Source of the DNA: Lewinellaceae bacterium
GTDB lineage: Bacteria; Bacteroidota; Bacteroidia; Chitinophagales; Saprospiraceae
Assembly: GCA_020636255.1 (NCBI GenBank)
Contig: JACJYE010000011.1
Span: 186,001 to 250,000, forward strand
DNA: 64,000 nucleotides
Direction of reading: 5' to 3'
Part shown: one piece after another, positions 31,382-39,345 of the stretch
Position numbering within the stretch: the first letter of the stretch is position 1
How the letters are laid out: every line of letters starts with the position of its first letter
The notes under the pieces: model-generated
Told to the model about the DNA's origin: nothing
Database searches by the model: none
The model's input: the letters and a program-made list of their open reading frames with translations, nothing else
Made by a program: the position numbers and the translations under genes

Positions 31382-33313
31382 ATGAAAATGCGAACCAGGC
31401 TAGTTTGTATTTTGGTTGCCATAACAGCTGTCACTTATGGCCAGGACAATGTTCTGAAATTGGCAACGGCATCATTTTTTGACTCTGAAAACCTGCTGAA
31501 AAAAGCCGGGGCTTATGACGCCAGGTTTTTCGGAGAAGTATATCCTTTCGACCCTGGCGATTACCTGCAAAGAGGGGTGGCCAAATACAAAGAAGGACAT
31601 TTCGGGGAAGCAATCGAGGATATTAATGAGAGTCTTATTTTATATCCGGAATGTGGCCCCTGTTACCATGTGCGAGGGCTTTGTGAAGTCGAGCTAGAGC
31701 AATTTACCGAAGCTAAAGCCGATTTTTTGCGGGCGATTCGATATGAACCAATGTTAGCTGATGCACACAACGTTTTGGCTTACCTGTACATGTATGAAGA
31801 AAAGCTCGATTCCGCAAGGAAGGCGCTGAAAACAGGGCTTGAGTACGCTCCGGGATTTTTATCGTATTATTATTCACTAGGGGTAGTTGAGCTAATGGCT
31901 GGCAATGAGGGTAAGGCTACGAGGCTCTTTAAGGGCCTGCTCGAGAAGGATAGCTGTTTTATTGATGCCCAGGCAATGTTGGCGGGTATCAATTTGTACA
32001 AGGATAACTACAAACAGGCAGTACAATGCATTGAAAACCTGATACGGTGCGATTCAACAACAGCGGAATTCTACTACTGGGAGAGTCTTCTGAACTTTGA
32101 TCGCAACAAGTTTGAAGCAGGCTTTGAACTCCTCAATAAAGCAATCGCATTAGACGATAAGGCCGCCAGGTTTTATTACCTACGTGGGGTAGCGTTCAGC
32201 GAAAGAGGAAGTTATCACGAAGCTATCGAAGATTTCTTCCGATATGATGAGTTGAAACCAAAAAACAGTAGCCAACTGTTCCTCAGTTATTCTCAGCAAC
32301 GGGAAAGGGATTTTCTCCAGGCCGTACGTTTTTTCTCCTCGAAAAGGTATGGGGTTGATACTGCCGTGGTATCAGATTTAGAGGAAGGCTTGTGCGCGTT
32401 TTTCCTGAGAGACGAGCAAAAAGCCAGGGAACAATTTGAAGCGCCGTTGGAAAAGCAGAGTAAAGGCGCCCTCTTGTGCCATTATTTTATGGGCCTTTGG
32501 AGCGAATATAATTCCACATACGAGGAAGCGCTGGAACACTATGCCCTGGCAATAGAACTGGATGCGAGCACTTATGAATTGTACCGGCGGAGAAGTGCTT
32601 TGCTGCAGCATTTGGGCAGGCGGGATGCACTCATCGGAGATTATACTATCATGCTGAAGATTGACCCCTCCAGGGCCAGCATTTATAAAAGCCGGGGTAT
32701 GGCCAGAGAGGCAATCGGTGATTTTAGCAAGGCAATCTTGGATTTCAATCAATACCTTAAAACCGACGCCACCGATCTCGATGTGTACTTTAACAGGGGG
32801 AATTGCTATCAGGCCATTAAGTTTTACGATAATGCAGTGAGCGATTTTGAAAGGGTGCTTCAGGAAAGGAACTATGATGAAGAAGCCTGGTATAAAAAAG
32901 CATTATGCCACTATCTGGCTGGCGATACAGGCCAGGCGTCAACGGCTTGCGACAGTACCTTAGCCCATGCCGCGGGCCATGCTGACGCCTTTAATCTCAA
33001 AGGAGTGATCCTGCTGGGCCAGGAGATTTATGATGCTGCTATTGTACAATTCAGCCAGGCTATCAAAAATCGGCCCGATCACTCTGAAGCCCTATACAAC
33101 CGTTGTGTTTCGTATTGGAAACTAGGGCATCAGGCTCTCGCGCTGAAGGATATTGACGAACTGATACGGCTTTTCCCTCAATCCGGTGAATACTACTATT
33201 TCCGCGCTCAGATGAAAAAGGTAATGAATGGCCGGGATTATTGCAAAGACATAAAGTCCGCTCGCCAGTTGGGTTATAATATCCCTCCGGATGTTTTCGA
33301 GGAATGTCGGTGA
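31382..33313 (+). CDS. Secreted TPR-repeat protein
   Basis: 643 residues. Signal peptide about 1-21 (ending VTYGQD), then TPR units through the whole length, for example AIEDINESLILYPECGPCYHVRGL, AFSERGSYHEAIEDFF and AIVQFSQAIKNRPDHSEALYNRCV. No enzymatic domain is visible. The gene is visibly more AT-rich than its neighbours, including many AT-ending codons, which may mean recent acquisition or weak selection. It is flanked by intergenic DNA on both sides and has no obvious partner. Confidence 0.85.
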   Translation: MKMRTRLVCILVAITAVTYGQDNVLKLATASFFDSENLLKKAGAYDARFFGEVYPFDPGDYLQRGVAKYKEGHFGEAIEDINESLILYPECGPCYHVRGLCEVELEQFTEAKADFLRAIRYEPMLADAHNVLAYLYMYEEKLDSARKALKTGLEYAPGFLSYYYSLGVVELMAGNEGKATRLFKGLLEKDSCFIDAQAMLAGINLYKDNYKQAVQCIENLIRCDSTTAEFYYWESLLNFDRNKFEAGFELLNKAIALDDKAARFYYLRGVAFSERGSYHEAIEDFFRYDELKPKNSSQLFLSYSQQRERDFLQAVRFFSSKRYGVDTAVVSDLEEGLCAFFLRDEQKAREQFEAPLEKQSKGALLCHYFMGLWSEYNSTYEEALEHYALAIELDASTYELYRRRSALLQHLGRRDALIGDYTIMLKIDPSRASIYKSRGMAREAIGDFSKAILDFNQYLKTDATDLDVYFNRGNCYQAIKFYDNAVSDFERVLQERNYDEEAWYKKALCHYLAGDTGQASTACDSTLAHAAGHADAFNLKGVILLGQEIYDAAIVQFSQAIKNRPDHSEALYNRCVSYWKLGHQALALKDIDELIRLFPQSGEYYYFRAQMKKVMNGRDYCKDIKSARQLGYNIPPDVFEECR

Positions 33314-33403
33314 TGAGGCGGGCCGCAATGAAAATCGCAGTTTCGCGTGCAAGAAATTGGGCCCTCCTGGCCAGAGGGGAAAGCATGGCTCGTGGAACTA
33401 CCG

Positions 33404-33462
33404 ATATTACCGCCCCTCCGGGGCTCTCCGGGCGAATAATAGCCCCGGAGGGGCGGTAATAT
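33404..33462. terminator. 22-bp perfect hairpin between convergent genes
   Basis: ATATTACCGCCCCTCCGGGGCT (33404-33425, 22 bp) and its exact complement (33441-33462) are separated by 15 bp. It ends 6 bp before the stop of the minus gene and lies 90 bp after the TPR gene. It may act as a bidirectional terminator without T-runs, or it may be a dispersed palindromic repeat. Confidence 0.65.
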
Positions 33463-33468
33463 AGCCCA

Positions 33469-36400
33469 CTACTTATCCGCCTCCATGAACTCCTCCCTGC
33501 TGCGGTAGGTGATCTCAGGGATGCCTTCCGCAGCCAAAGCCTTGTTCACCTCGGCCAGTTGGCTGAGGTAGCCGTCCATTTTGGCCCGGGCAGCCTCTAG
33601 CTTAGAAGCGAGCAATGCCAGGTTGTCCATCTGAGCGTTGGATGGGCGCCCGGCATAATTCACGACATCGCTGTACAGGCTCGATATCTTCTCCCGCAGG
33701 CGGGGTTCAGCCTGGCCGACGTAGTTGTCGCCGGTGGTGACCACCATTTCTTCGTAGAGGGCCGTGACAGAAGCCTCGAACGGATCGAGCTTCTTAAGGG
33801 CTTTTTTGGACAGCTCCTTGCCTCGGGCCACATTTATCCCTTCCCGGATATAGTCGATCTGGTCGACGAGGTAGGCCAGGCTCTCGTTCATGCGGTAGAG
33901 CTTCATGGCCGCTTCGTGTTGAGCTGCCCGGCCCGCATCAGAATGGATGGAACCCGGGTCGGAGATCAGCTTCATTGTGGTTTCGTAGGTATCCTTGCCC
34001 TTAGTCAGGCGTACGGTATACGTGCCCGGGGGTAGGGTAGGCGCTGCAAAGCCCCCTGTCGCCAGGGTCTTTGCCTTGGCCACTTTCGGTAATTTATAGC
34101 GGAAGTTCCACGACACCTGGTTGATGCCTTTGCTTTTGCCGGGGGGCAGGTCCGCTATGCGTTCGCCCTTTTCGTCGAATATCTCCAGTGTCATTTTTCC
34201 GAAGGTGTGCCGGTTCTTGAGGTAATAGACGATCTGAACGGCGGATGGCGGGTTGTCGCCTACATACTCGCCAAAGGTGGCGGTGCTTCCGAAGTCGGGC
34301 GATTCCCGGATGATGGCTGGCGGGCGCTCGAAGAAATGCACGGGTTGGGCCATCACTTCAGGCGTCAGCTGGCGCAGCGGTGTAATGTCGTCGATGATGA
34401 TGATGCCGCGCCCGTGTGTGGCGAGTACCAGCGCATGGTCGCGCGGATGCAGGGCGATGTGGTGTACCGCCACAGCCGGCATATTGTTCGTGAATTTGGA
34501 CCAGTTTTGCCCGCCGTCGACGGTAATGTACAGGCCGAATTCCGTACCGAGGTACAACAGGCCGGGGTTGACGTAATCTTCCTTGATGCAACGTGCAAAA
34601 CCTTCGATATCGGGCGTGGCGATAGACACCCAGCTTTTTCCGCTATCGGTGGTTTTGTAGACATACGTATTGCCATCATTGCGGGTGTGGCCATCAAAAA
34701 TGGCGTAAGCCGTTTGTTTGTCGAAGTTGCTGGGCTCAATGTGGTAGGCCCAGGTGCTCTTCGGCATGCCGGGTATGTTAGCCGTAAGGTTGGCCCAGTT
34801 TTTCCCGCCGTCGACGGTCAGCTGCACGTTGCCGTCGTCGGTACCTACCCAGATGATTTTTTCATCCAGCGGTGATTCGCCGATAGTGAAAATGGTGCAG
34901 TGGTTCTCGGCGCCGGAATTATCGGTGCTCAGCCCGCCGCTTTCTTCCTGCAGCTGCTTGCCTGGGTCGTTGGTGGTCAGGTCGGGGGATATCTTGGCCC
35001 AGGTTTCGCCGCGGTCGTCGGAGCGGTGCAGGAACTGGCTGCCGGCGAACAGGCGGTTGGGCTGATGGTGGCTGGTGCTAATGGGGGTATTCCAGTTGAA
35101 ACGCAGTTTGGTATCGCTGGCTTCAGCATAAGGTTTGATGTTCTTGACCTGCCGCTTGGCGATATCTACGCGCCAGAGGCCTTCGGCGCCCTGCATTTCG
35201 GAATAACAAATGTTGGGGTCGGTAGGGTGGGGGTATACCCGAAACCCGTCGCCATACCCCACTTCAATCCAGTCGCGCGGCTCGATGCCGCCGGCGCTGG
35301 CCGAAGGGCCTACCCAGGAACCATTATCCTGCAGCCCTCCGTACACGCGGAAGGGCTTCTGGTTGTCGAGGGTGACGTGATAGTATTGTGAGACCGGCAG
35401 CCCTTTGACCATTTCCCAGACGGTGCCCCCATCCCAGCTGCGGTAAACGCCGCCGTCGCTGCCCAGATAGAGCCGGTTGGAATCGTTGACGTCGAACCAG
35501 AAGTCGTGGATATCGGAATGCACGCCGCTGCCGATGGGCCGGAAGGTGCGCCCCCCGTCCTTGCTGATGGAACCGCTAAGGCCGGCTTTGCATACGATAT
35601 CCGGGTTTTTGGGGTCCACAACGATGCGGGAAAAATAGAAGGGGCGCACGGCCAGCTCGAAGTCTTTGTTGCGGTGTGCCCAGGTAGCGCCGCCGTCTTC
35701 CGAGCGGTACAGGCCCTTGTTCTCGTTTTTCTCCGATTCGATAACGGCATAGAGGATATCGGGCGCCGAAGGCGCTACGGCAATGGCTATGCGGCCCAGT
35801 TGACCGGCGGGGAAGCCCTCGTGGATCTTTTTCCAGTTCTTTCCACCGTCCTCGGTCTTGTACAGCGCGCTGTTATAGCCTCCTGAACTGAAGGAGTAGG
35901 CCGTTCGGCGAAACTCCCAGAAAGCGGCGTAGAGCACCCTGGGGTTGCGGGGGTCCATTGCCAGGTCTGAACAACCGGTGGCAGGGTTGACGTCAAGGAT
36001 CTTTTCCCAGCTTTTTCCGCCGTCGGTGGTTTTGTATACGCCTCTGTCTTCGCTGTCGCCCCAAAGTGCGCCAAGCACGCCGACATATACTTCATCGGGG
36101 TTGTCGGGGTTAATCTGGATGCTGCTGATGCGCTCCGACTTTTCCAGCCCGCTTTTCTCCCAGCTTTTTCCGCCATCGGTGGTTTTATAGATACCGTTGC
36201 CTACCGAGACGCTGTTGCGCGTCCAGCATTCGCCGGTACCTACCCACAGCACCTTGTCCGGTTGTACGGGGTCGACGGCAATAGCGCCGATCGATTGGGG
36301 GTAATCGTCGAAGATGGATTTGAAAGTAGCGCCGCCGTCGGTAGATTGCCAGACGCCGCCACCGGCAGCGCCTACATAGATGATCTTCGGGTCGGAGGGA

Positions 36401-36561
36401 TGCCCAGCCAGGTCGGAGATGCGCCCGCTCATCAGGGCGGGCCCGATCTGCCGGCCGCGCAGGGAGCCGAACAGGGCGTCGCCCTTCAGGGTGACGGCGT
36501 CCTGCCCGATAAGGGGCGTAAGGCTGGATATCGCAAAAAGGAGGAGGAGAAGTCGTTGCAT
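33469..36561 (-). CDS. Secreted sortilin/VPS10-like BNR-repeat beta-propeller protein
   Basis: 1030 residues from ATG 36561, where a clean signal peptide starts (MQRLLLLLFAISSLTPLIGQ); ATG 36585 adds 8 residues. Residues about 30-750 hold many BNR/Asp-box motifs, e.g. STDGGATF, KTTDGGKSWE (several), RSEDGGATW, VDGGKNW, VDGGQNW, forming one or two large propellers of the sortilin-like (VPS10/YCF48-like) kind. About 780-1030 is a C-terminal part with a Gly/Pro-rich beta segment (PPGTYTVRLTKG) and helices. Function of the family in Bacteroidota is not established; binding or glycoside processing is possible. No type IX sorting signal is obvious at the end. Confidence 0.88.
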   Translation of the reverse strand: MQRLLLLLFAISSLTPLIGQDAVTLKGDALFGSLRGRQIGPALMSGRISDLAGHPSDPKIIYVGAAGGGVWQSTDGGATFKSIFDDYPQSIGAIAVDPVQPDKVLWVGTGECWTRNSVSVGNGIYKTTDGGKSWEKSGLEKSERISSIQINPDNPDEVYVGVLGALWGDSEDRGVYKTTDGGKSWEKILDVNPATGCSDLAMDPRNPRVLYAAFWEFRRTAYSFSSGGYNSALYKTEDGGKNWKKIHEGFPAGQLGRIAIAVAPSAPDILYAVIESEKNENKGLYRSEDGGATWAHRNKDFELAVRPFYFSRIVVDPKNPDIVCKAGLSGSISKDGGRTFRPIGSGVHSDIHDFWFDVNDSNRLYLGSDGGVYRSWDGGTVWEMVKGLPVSQYYHVTLDNQKPFRVYGGLQDNGSWVGPSASAGGIEPRDWIEVGYGDGFRVYPHPTDPNICYSEMQGAEGLWRVDIAKRQVKNIKPYAEASDTKLRFNWNTPISTSHHQPNRLFAGSQFLHRSDDRGETWAKISPDLTTNDPGKQLQEESGGLSTDNSGAENHCTIFTIGESPLDEKIIWVGTDDGNVQLTVDGGKNWANLTANIPGMPKSTWAYHIEPSNFDKQTAYAIFDGHTRNDGNTYVYKTTDSGKSWVSIATPDIEGFARCIKEDYVNPGLLYLGTEFGLYITVDGGQNWSKFTNNMPAVAVHHIALHPRDHALVLATHGRGIIIIDDITPLRQLTPEVMAQPVHFFERPPAIIRESPDFGSTATFGEYVGDNPPSAVQIVYYLKNRHTFGKMTLEIFDEKGERIADLPPGKSKGINQVSWNFRYKLPKVAKAKTLATGGFAAPTLPPGTYTVRLTKGKDTYETTMKLISDPGSIHSDAGRAAQHEAAMKLYRMNESLAYLVDQIDYIREGINVARGKELSKKALKKLDPFEASVTALYEEMVVTTGDNYVGQAEPRLREKISSLYSDVVNYAGRPSNAQMDNLALLASKLEAARAKMDGYLSQLAEVNKALAAEGIPEITYRSREEFMEADK

Positions 36562-36594
36562 GATAGGATGGTTTGTTAGAGGCATAGTTCAAAA

Positions 36595-36783
36595 AGGCTG
36601 TCTCAAAAGAGCCTGCAAATGGGAATCCTCAGGGATATCCTCCCGCGAAGGACGGGAAGGCAACGCGAAGTACGCTAAATAGTGGCTTGTAAATACCCCA
36701 TAGCGCCCTTTGCGAAGCCTTCGCGCCCTTTGCGGGAACCTGCTCCGCGTTCTTTGCCTCAGCGTTTACTTTTAAGACAGCCT
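36595..36783. mobile_element. MITE-like element with AGGCTGTCT ends
   Basis: AGGCTGTCTCAAAAG (36595-36609) and CTTTTAAGACAGCCT (36769-36783) are inverted repeats with 14 of 15 matches. The 189-bp body has no gene and contains repeated CGCCCTTTGCG/CGCGAAG motifs. It lies between the sortilin-like gene and the LolA-like gene. No transposase is present, so a non-autonomous element is inferred. Confidence 0.65.
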
Positions 36784-36837
36784 CTTTATCAATCAGAAAG
36801 AACAACAAGGCCGGCCAAAGGCCGCACGGCAGGTTCG

Positions 36838-37608
36838 TTATTTCCCGTCGGCAGGAGCAGCCGTTTCCGGGAATGCGAAGAAGGAAACTTCGAGCGGCAC
36901 GTTCAGCACGATCTTCTCGATGGCCATTGCGAACATGGCCTGGCCATTCATTTTCTGGGAGATGCTGAAGGGGAAATAGATGCCCTCCACCTCCTGGTAG
37001 TCGCTATAGAACACCTCGGCCGGCTGTCCCTTCATCGGGCCTGATTTGGCAAACTCCCTGGTCATGATCGGAACATTGGTTTCCTTGTCGAAGAAGTAGT
37101 AGCTGAAATTCTCTTCTTCCTTGCCATCCACCGTGACGGGCTTTTTCGTCAGTTTGACCTTATAACAATCCGTGCCTTCCACTGTTTCTTCGCCTTCGAG
37201 GGAAACGGTATAACCTTTATCGGCATACCCGAGGAAGGCGTTCATGAAATCCATCTCCCCTTTCATCAGTTCAGACTGTTCTGCATCCCATTTTTCAGCT
37301 TCCATGGTCATAAAGTTGGTGGACCATCCTTCCTCCCCATCGAAGGCCATCTGCGTGATGGTTTTTCCCTGGAAGGAAATGTCCATCCGTTGCAGGCCAG
37401 GGGCCTTCTGGTACATGGTTACGGGAATATCCATGCCCTGAGCTTTGGCGTTGCCGCTCATTTCCAGGCTGGATACGGCAGCCAGGGCTTCTTTGCCTCC
37501 AATGGTTTCGAGGTAGGAGTCGATGATCTCTTCAGCGGTTTGGGCTGCTAGTGTCTGCAGGCCGGCGAGCAACATAAAAAAGGATAACAGAAAAAGCGAT
37601 TTTTTCAT
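36838..37608 (-). CDS. Secreted LolA/LppX-like fold protein
   Basis: 256 residues. Signal peptide about 1-22 (LLAGLQTLAAQTA). The mature part has the pattern of outer-membrane lipoprotein-sorting-like proteins: AEEIIDSYLETIGGKEALAAVSSLEMSG, then alternating strands (VTMYQKAPGLQRMDISFQGKTITQMAFDGEEGWST; CYKVKLTKKPVTVDGKEEENFSYYFFDKETNVPIMT) and YSDYQEVEGIYFPFSI near the end. Such proteins in this phylum are of unknown function; a hydrophobic-ligand carrier is likely from the fold. Confidence 0.8.
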   Translation of the reverse strand: MKKSLFLLSFFMLLAGLQTLAAQTAEEIIDSYLETIGGKEALAAVSSLEMSGNAKAQGMDIPVTMYQKAPGLQRMDISFQGKTITQMAFDGEEGWSTNFMTMEAEKWDAEQSELMKGEMDFMNAFLGYADKGYTVSLEGEETVEGTDCYKVKLTKKPVTVDGKEEENFSYYFFDKETNVPIMTREFAKSGPMKGQPAEVFYSDYQEVEGIYFPFSISQKMNGQAMFAMAIEKIVLNVPLEVSFFAFPETAAPADGK

Positions 37609-37883
37609 GGATGGTTTGATTTAGGTAAGTAACGATCAAAAAAAGTTCGACCATTTTGAGCTATGGCGCAGGCTGCAAGCTTTATAAAAGCCGGAAGGTA
37701 AGCCACATCGCAAAATCTCCAATGAGGAACTGATTTTTTGAACACTACTTAAGTGTTGTAATGAATTGGGGATGAAAATAAGGCGTTTGTCGCTGAGTTG
37801 GCCCAATTTTTCGACATTTAGCGGCGAGAATGCCACAAAAAAGGGGTTTACAGGCGACAAAAGTGATCCTCAGCGGAGCAAGG

Positions 37884-39068
37884 TCATTCCATACAGCGGA
37901 TCTGGTTGATAAAGAAACCTACGTCGTACACCTCATATTCTTCATAACCACTACTCCAGGCGACGATAGCAGTATCGGCCTCGCTGCGTTTAAGGATGTT
38001 GATCTGGCTCTGGTCGATAGGGTAGTGGACCAGATAGGTAAGCAGGCCGGTTTCCGTGTCGAAAGCGCCTTTGTCCATTTTTCCGGAGAACAAGGTGATG
38101 AACTGCCCATTGAGCAGTTTGACCATGAGGTAGCTGCCTTTTTCGATAAAGCCGTATGCCTCGCGGGCGTTGGGATAGGCGAAAGTGAATTGCAGGCTGA
38201 GGAAGCGGAACCCGCCCAGTTGGGTGAAATAGCCCTCGCAGGTGAGGTAGTGCTTGTCTTTCAGGAATGGGCGCAGGCGCTCGTCGGTATGTGTAAAGAG
38301 CAGCTGCTTGTGCAGGTCGCGCCGGAAGCGGCCGCGGTCGTCCTTACCTTCATAGGCAAACTCACAGGCCTGAGCGGGTGGATGCAGGATGACATCTTCG
38401 GTATGGGTGAACGGCAGGTAGTTGTCGTCGAGCAGCAGGTTGCCGAAGTAATTGGCGGAGGTCAGGTCGAGGTTTTCGTACTGGCGCGCCTGTTGTTTTT
38501 TCGCTTGTTGGTTGCGCTGGTATTCCTGCACGTAGTTGCCTCGGCGCACGATCTCTTCGGCCTGGTTGGCTTCCCGGGCAGCCAGCAGGGCCTCGTTGGC
38601 CGTTTCGCGCTCCGTTTGCCTGGCGGCCTTAAGGCGGGCCGACAGGCGGTTAATGGTTTCGGCGCCGGCTTTGGCGGCAGCGGCCTGGCGGTACTGTTCT
38701 TCGACCATGTTGCGCTGGCGCGCGGCCTCGTCGGCACGCTCCTGAGCGATGCGGGCGGCGTCTTTGGAAAGCTGCGATTTGCGCTCGGAGATGCGGCGCA
38801 GGTCTTCGGAGGTTACGGGGATGCTCCCCTCCAGGGGTTCGATCTTTACATCCAGCACCGGATATTTGTTCTCTGCGGCTTGGGCATTCTGGGCCGTTGG
38901 CGGCTGCGGGTTATCCTGGCCGAATTCGGAGAACAGCTGGGTCGTACCATCGGGGAAAACGATGATGGTCTCTCCTTTTTCATTGGTGCGCATCACCTGC
39001 CCCAGAAGGGGGGGAGTGGCTACCGCAAAGGCTAGCGAGAACAGCAGGAGGTATAGCTTTTCCGTCAT
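37884..39068 (-). CDS. Secreted coiled-coil protein of unknown function
   Basis: 394 residues from ATG 39068, which begins a signal peptide (MTEKLYLLLFSLAFAVATPPLLGQ); the frame continues to 39179 but that part lacks a sensible signal. After a short TNEKGETIIVFPDGTTQLF segment comes a long Ala/Arg/Gln-rich coiled coil (about 95-195). The C-terminal half (about 205-390) is a folded domain with three Cys, including CEFAYEGKDDRGRFRRDL and LTCEGYFTQLGGFRFLSLQFTF. I do not recognise the family. Confidence 0.75.
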   Translation of the reverse strand: MTEKLYLLLFSLAFAVATPPLLGQVMRTNEKGETIIVFPDGTTQLFSEFGQDNPQPPTAQNAQAAENKYPVLDVKIEPLEGSIPVTSEDLRRISERKSQLSKDAARIAQERADEAARQRNMVEEQYRQAAAAKAGAETINRLSARLKAARQTERETANEALLAAREANQAEEIVRRGNYVQEYQRNQQAKKQQARQYENLDLTSANYFGNLLLDDNYLPFTHTEDVILHPPAQACEFAYEGKDDRGRFRRDLHKQLLFTHTDERLRPFLKDKHYLTCEGYFTQLGGFRFLSLQFTFAYPNAREAYGFIEKGSYLMVKLLNGQFITLFSGKMDKGAFDTETGLLTYLVHYPIDQSQINILKRSEADTAIVAWSSGYEEYEVYDVGFFINQIRCME

Positions 39069-39088
39069 GATGCGTTGTCCGTTTGGGG

Positions 39089-39108
39089 TTAAGAGCTTGT
39101 TTTGGTGC
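39089..39108. repeat. Half-site of the palindromic repeat family
   Basis: TTAAGAGCTTGTTTTGGTGC lies 21 bp upstream of the coiled-coil gene and 84 bp from the full palindrome at 39193-39250. Confidence 0.45.
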
Positions 39109-39192
39109 AGAGCGCCAAGTTTTAGCTGCCGTTTTACAAAAAATAAGCCGCTTTTTCGTTTTTTTATTGTCGAACTCATTTTTTAGTATTCC

Positions 39193-39250
39193 TTAGAGCT
39201 TGTTTGGTGGCCTTTGCAGCTCAAAGGGTGGCCTCCAAACAAGCTCTTAG
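39193..39250. repeat. Short palindromic copy B of the repeat family
   Basis: TTAGAGCTTGTTTGGTGGCC (39193-39212) faces GGCCTCCAAACAAGCTCTTA (39231-39250), separated by 18 bp. The segment CAAAGGGTGGCCTCC also matches the complement of element A's left arm, so copy B looks like element A with its centre deleted. Confidence 0.75.
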
Positions 39251-39345
39251 TAATTAATACGCAGGAATCGGCGCGAAGTTTCAAAAATACACACCCCGGC
39301 CCGATATTAAGGCCTTTATACATGCTCTAATAAAAACCAAAGCCA

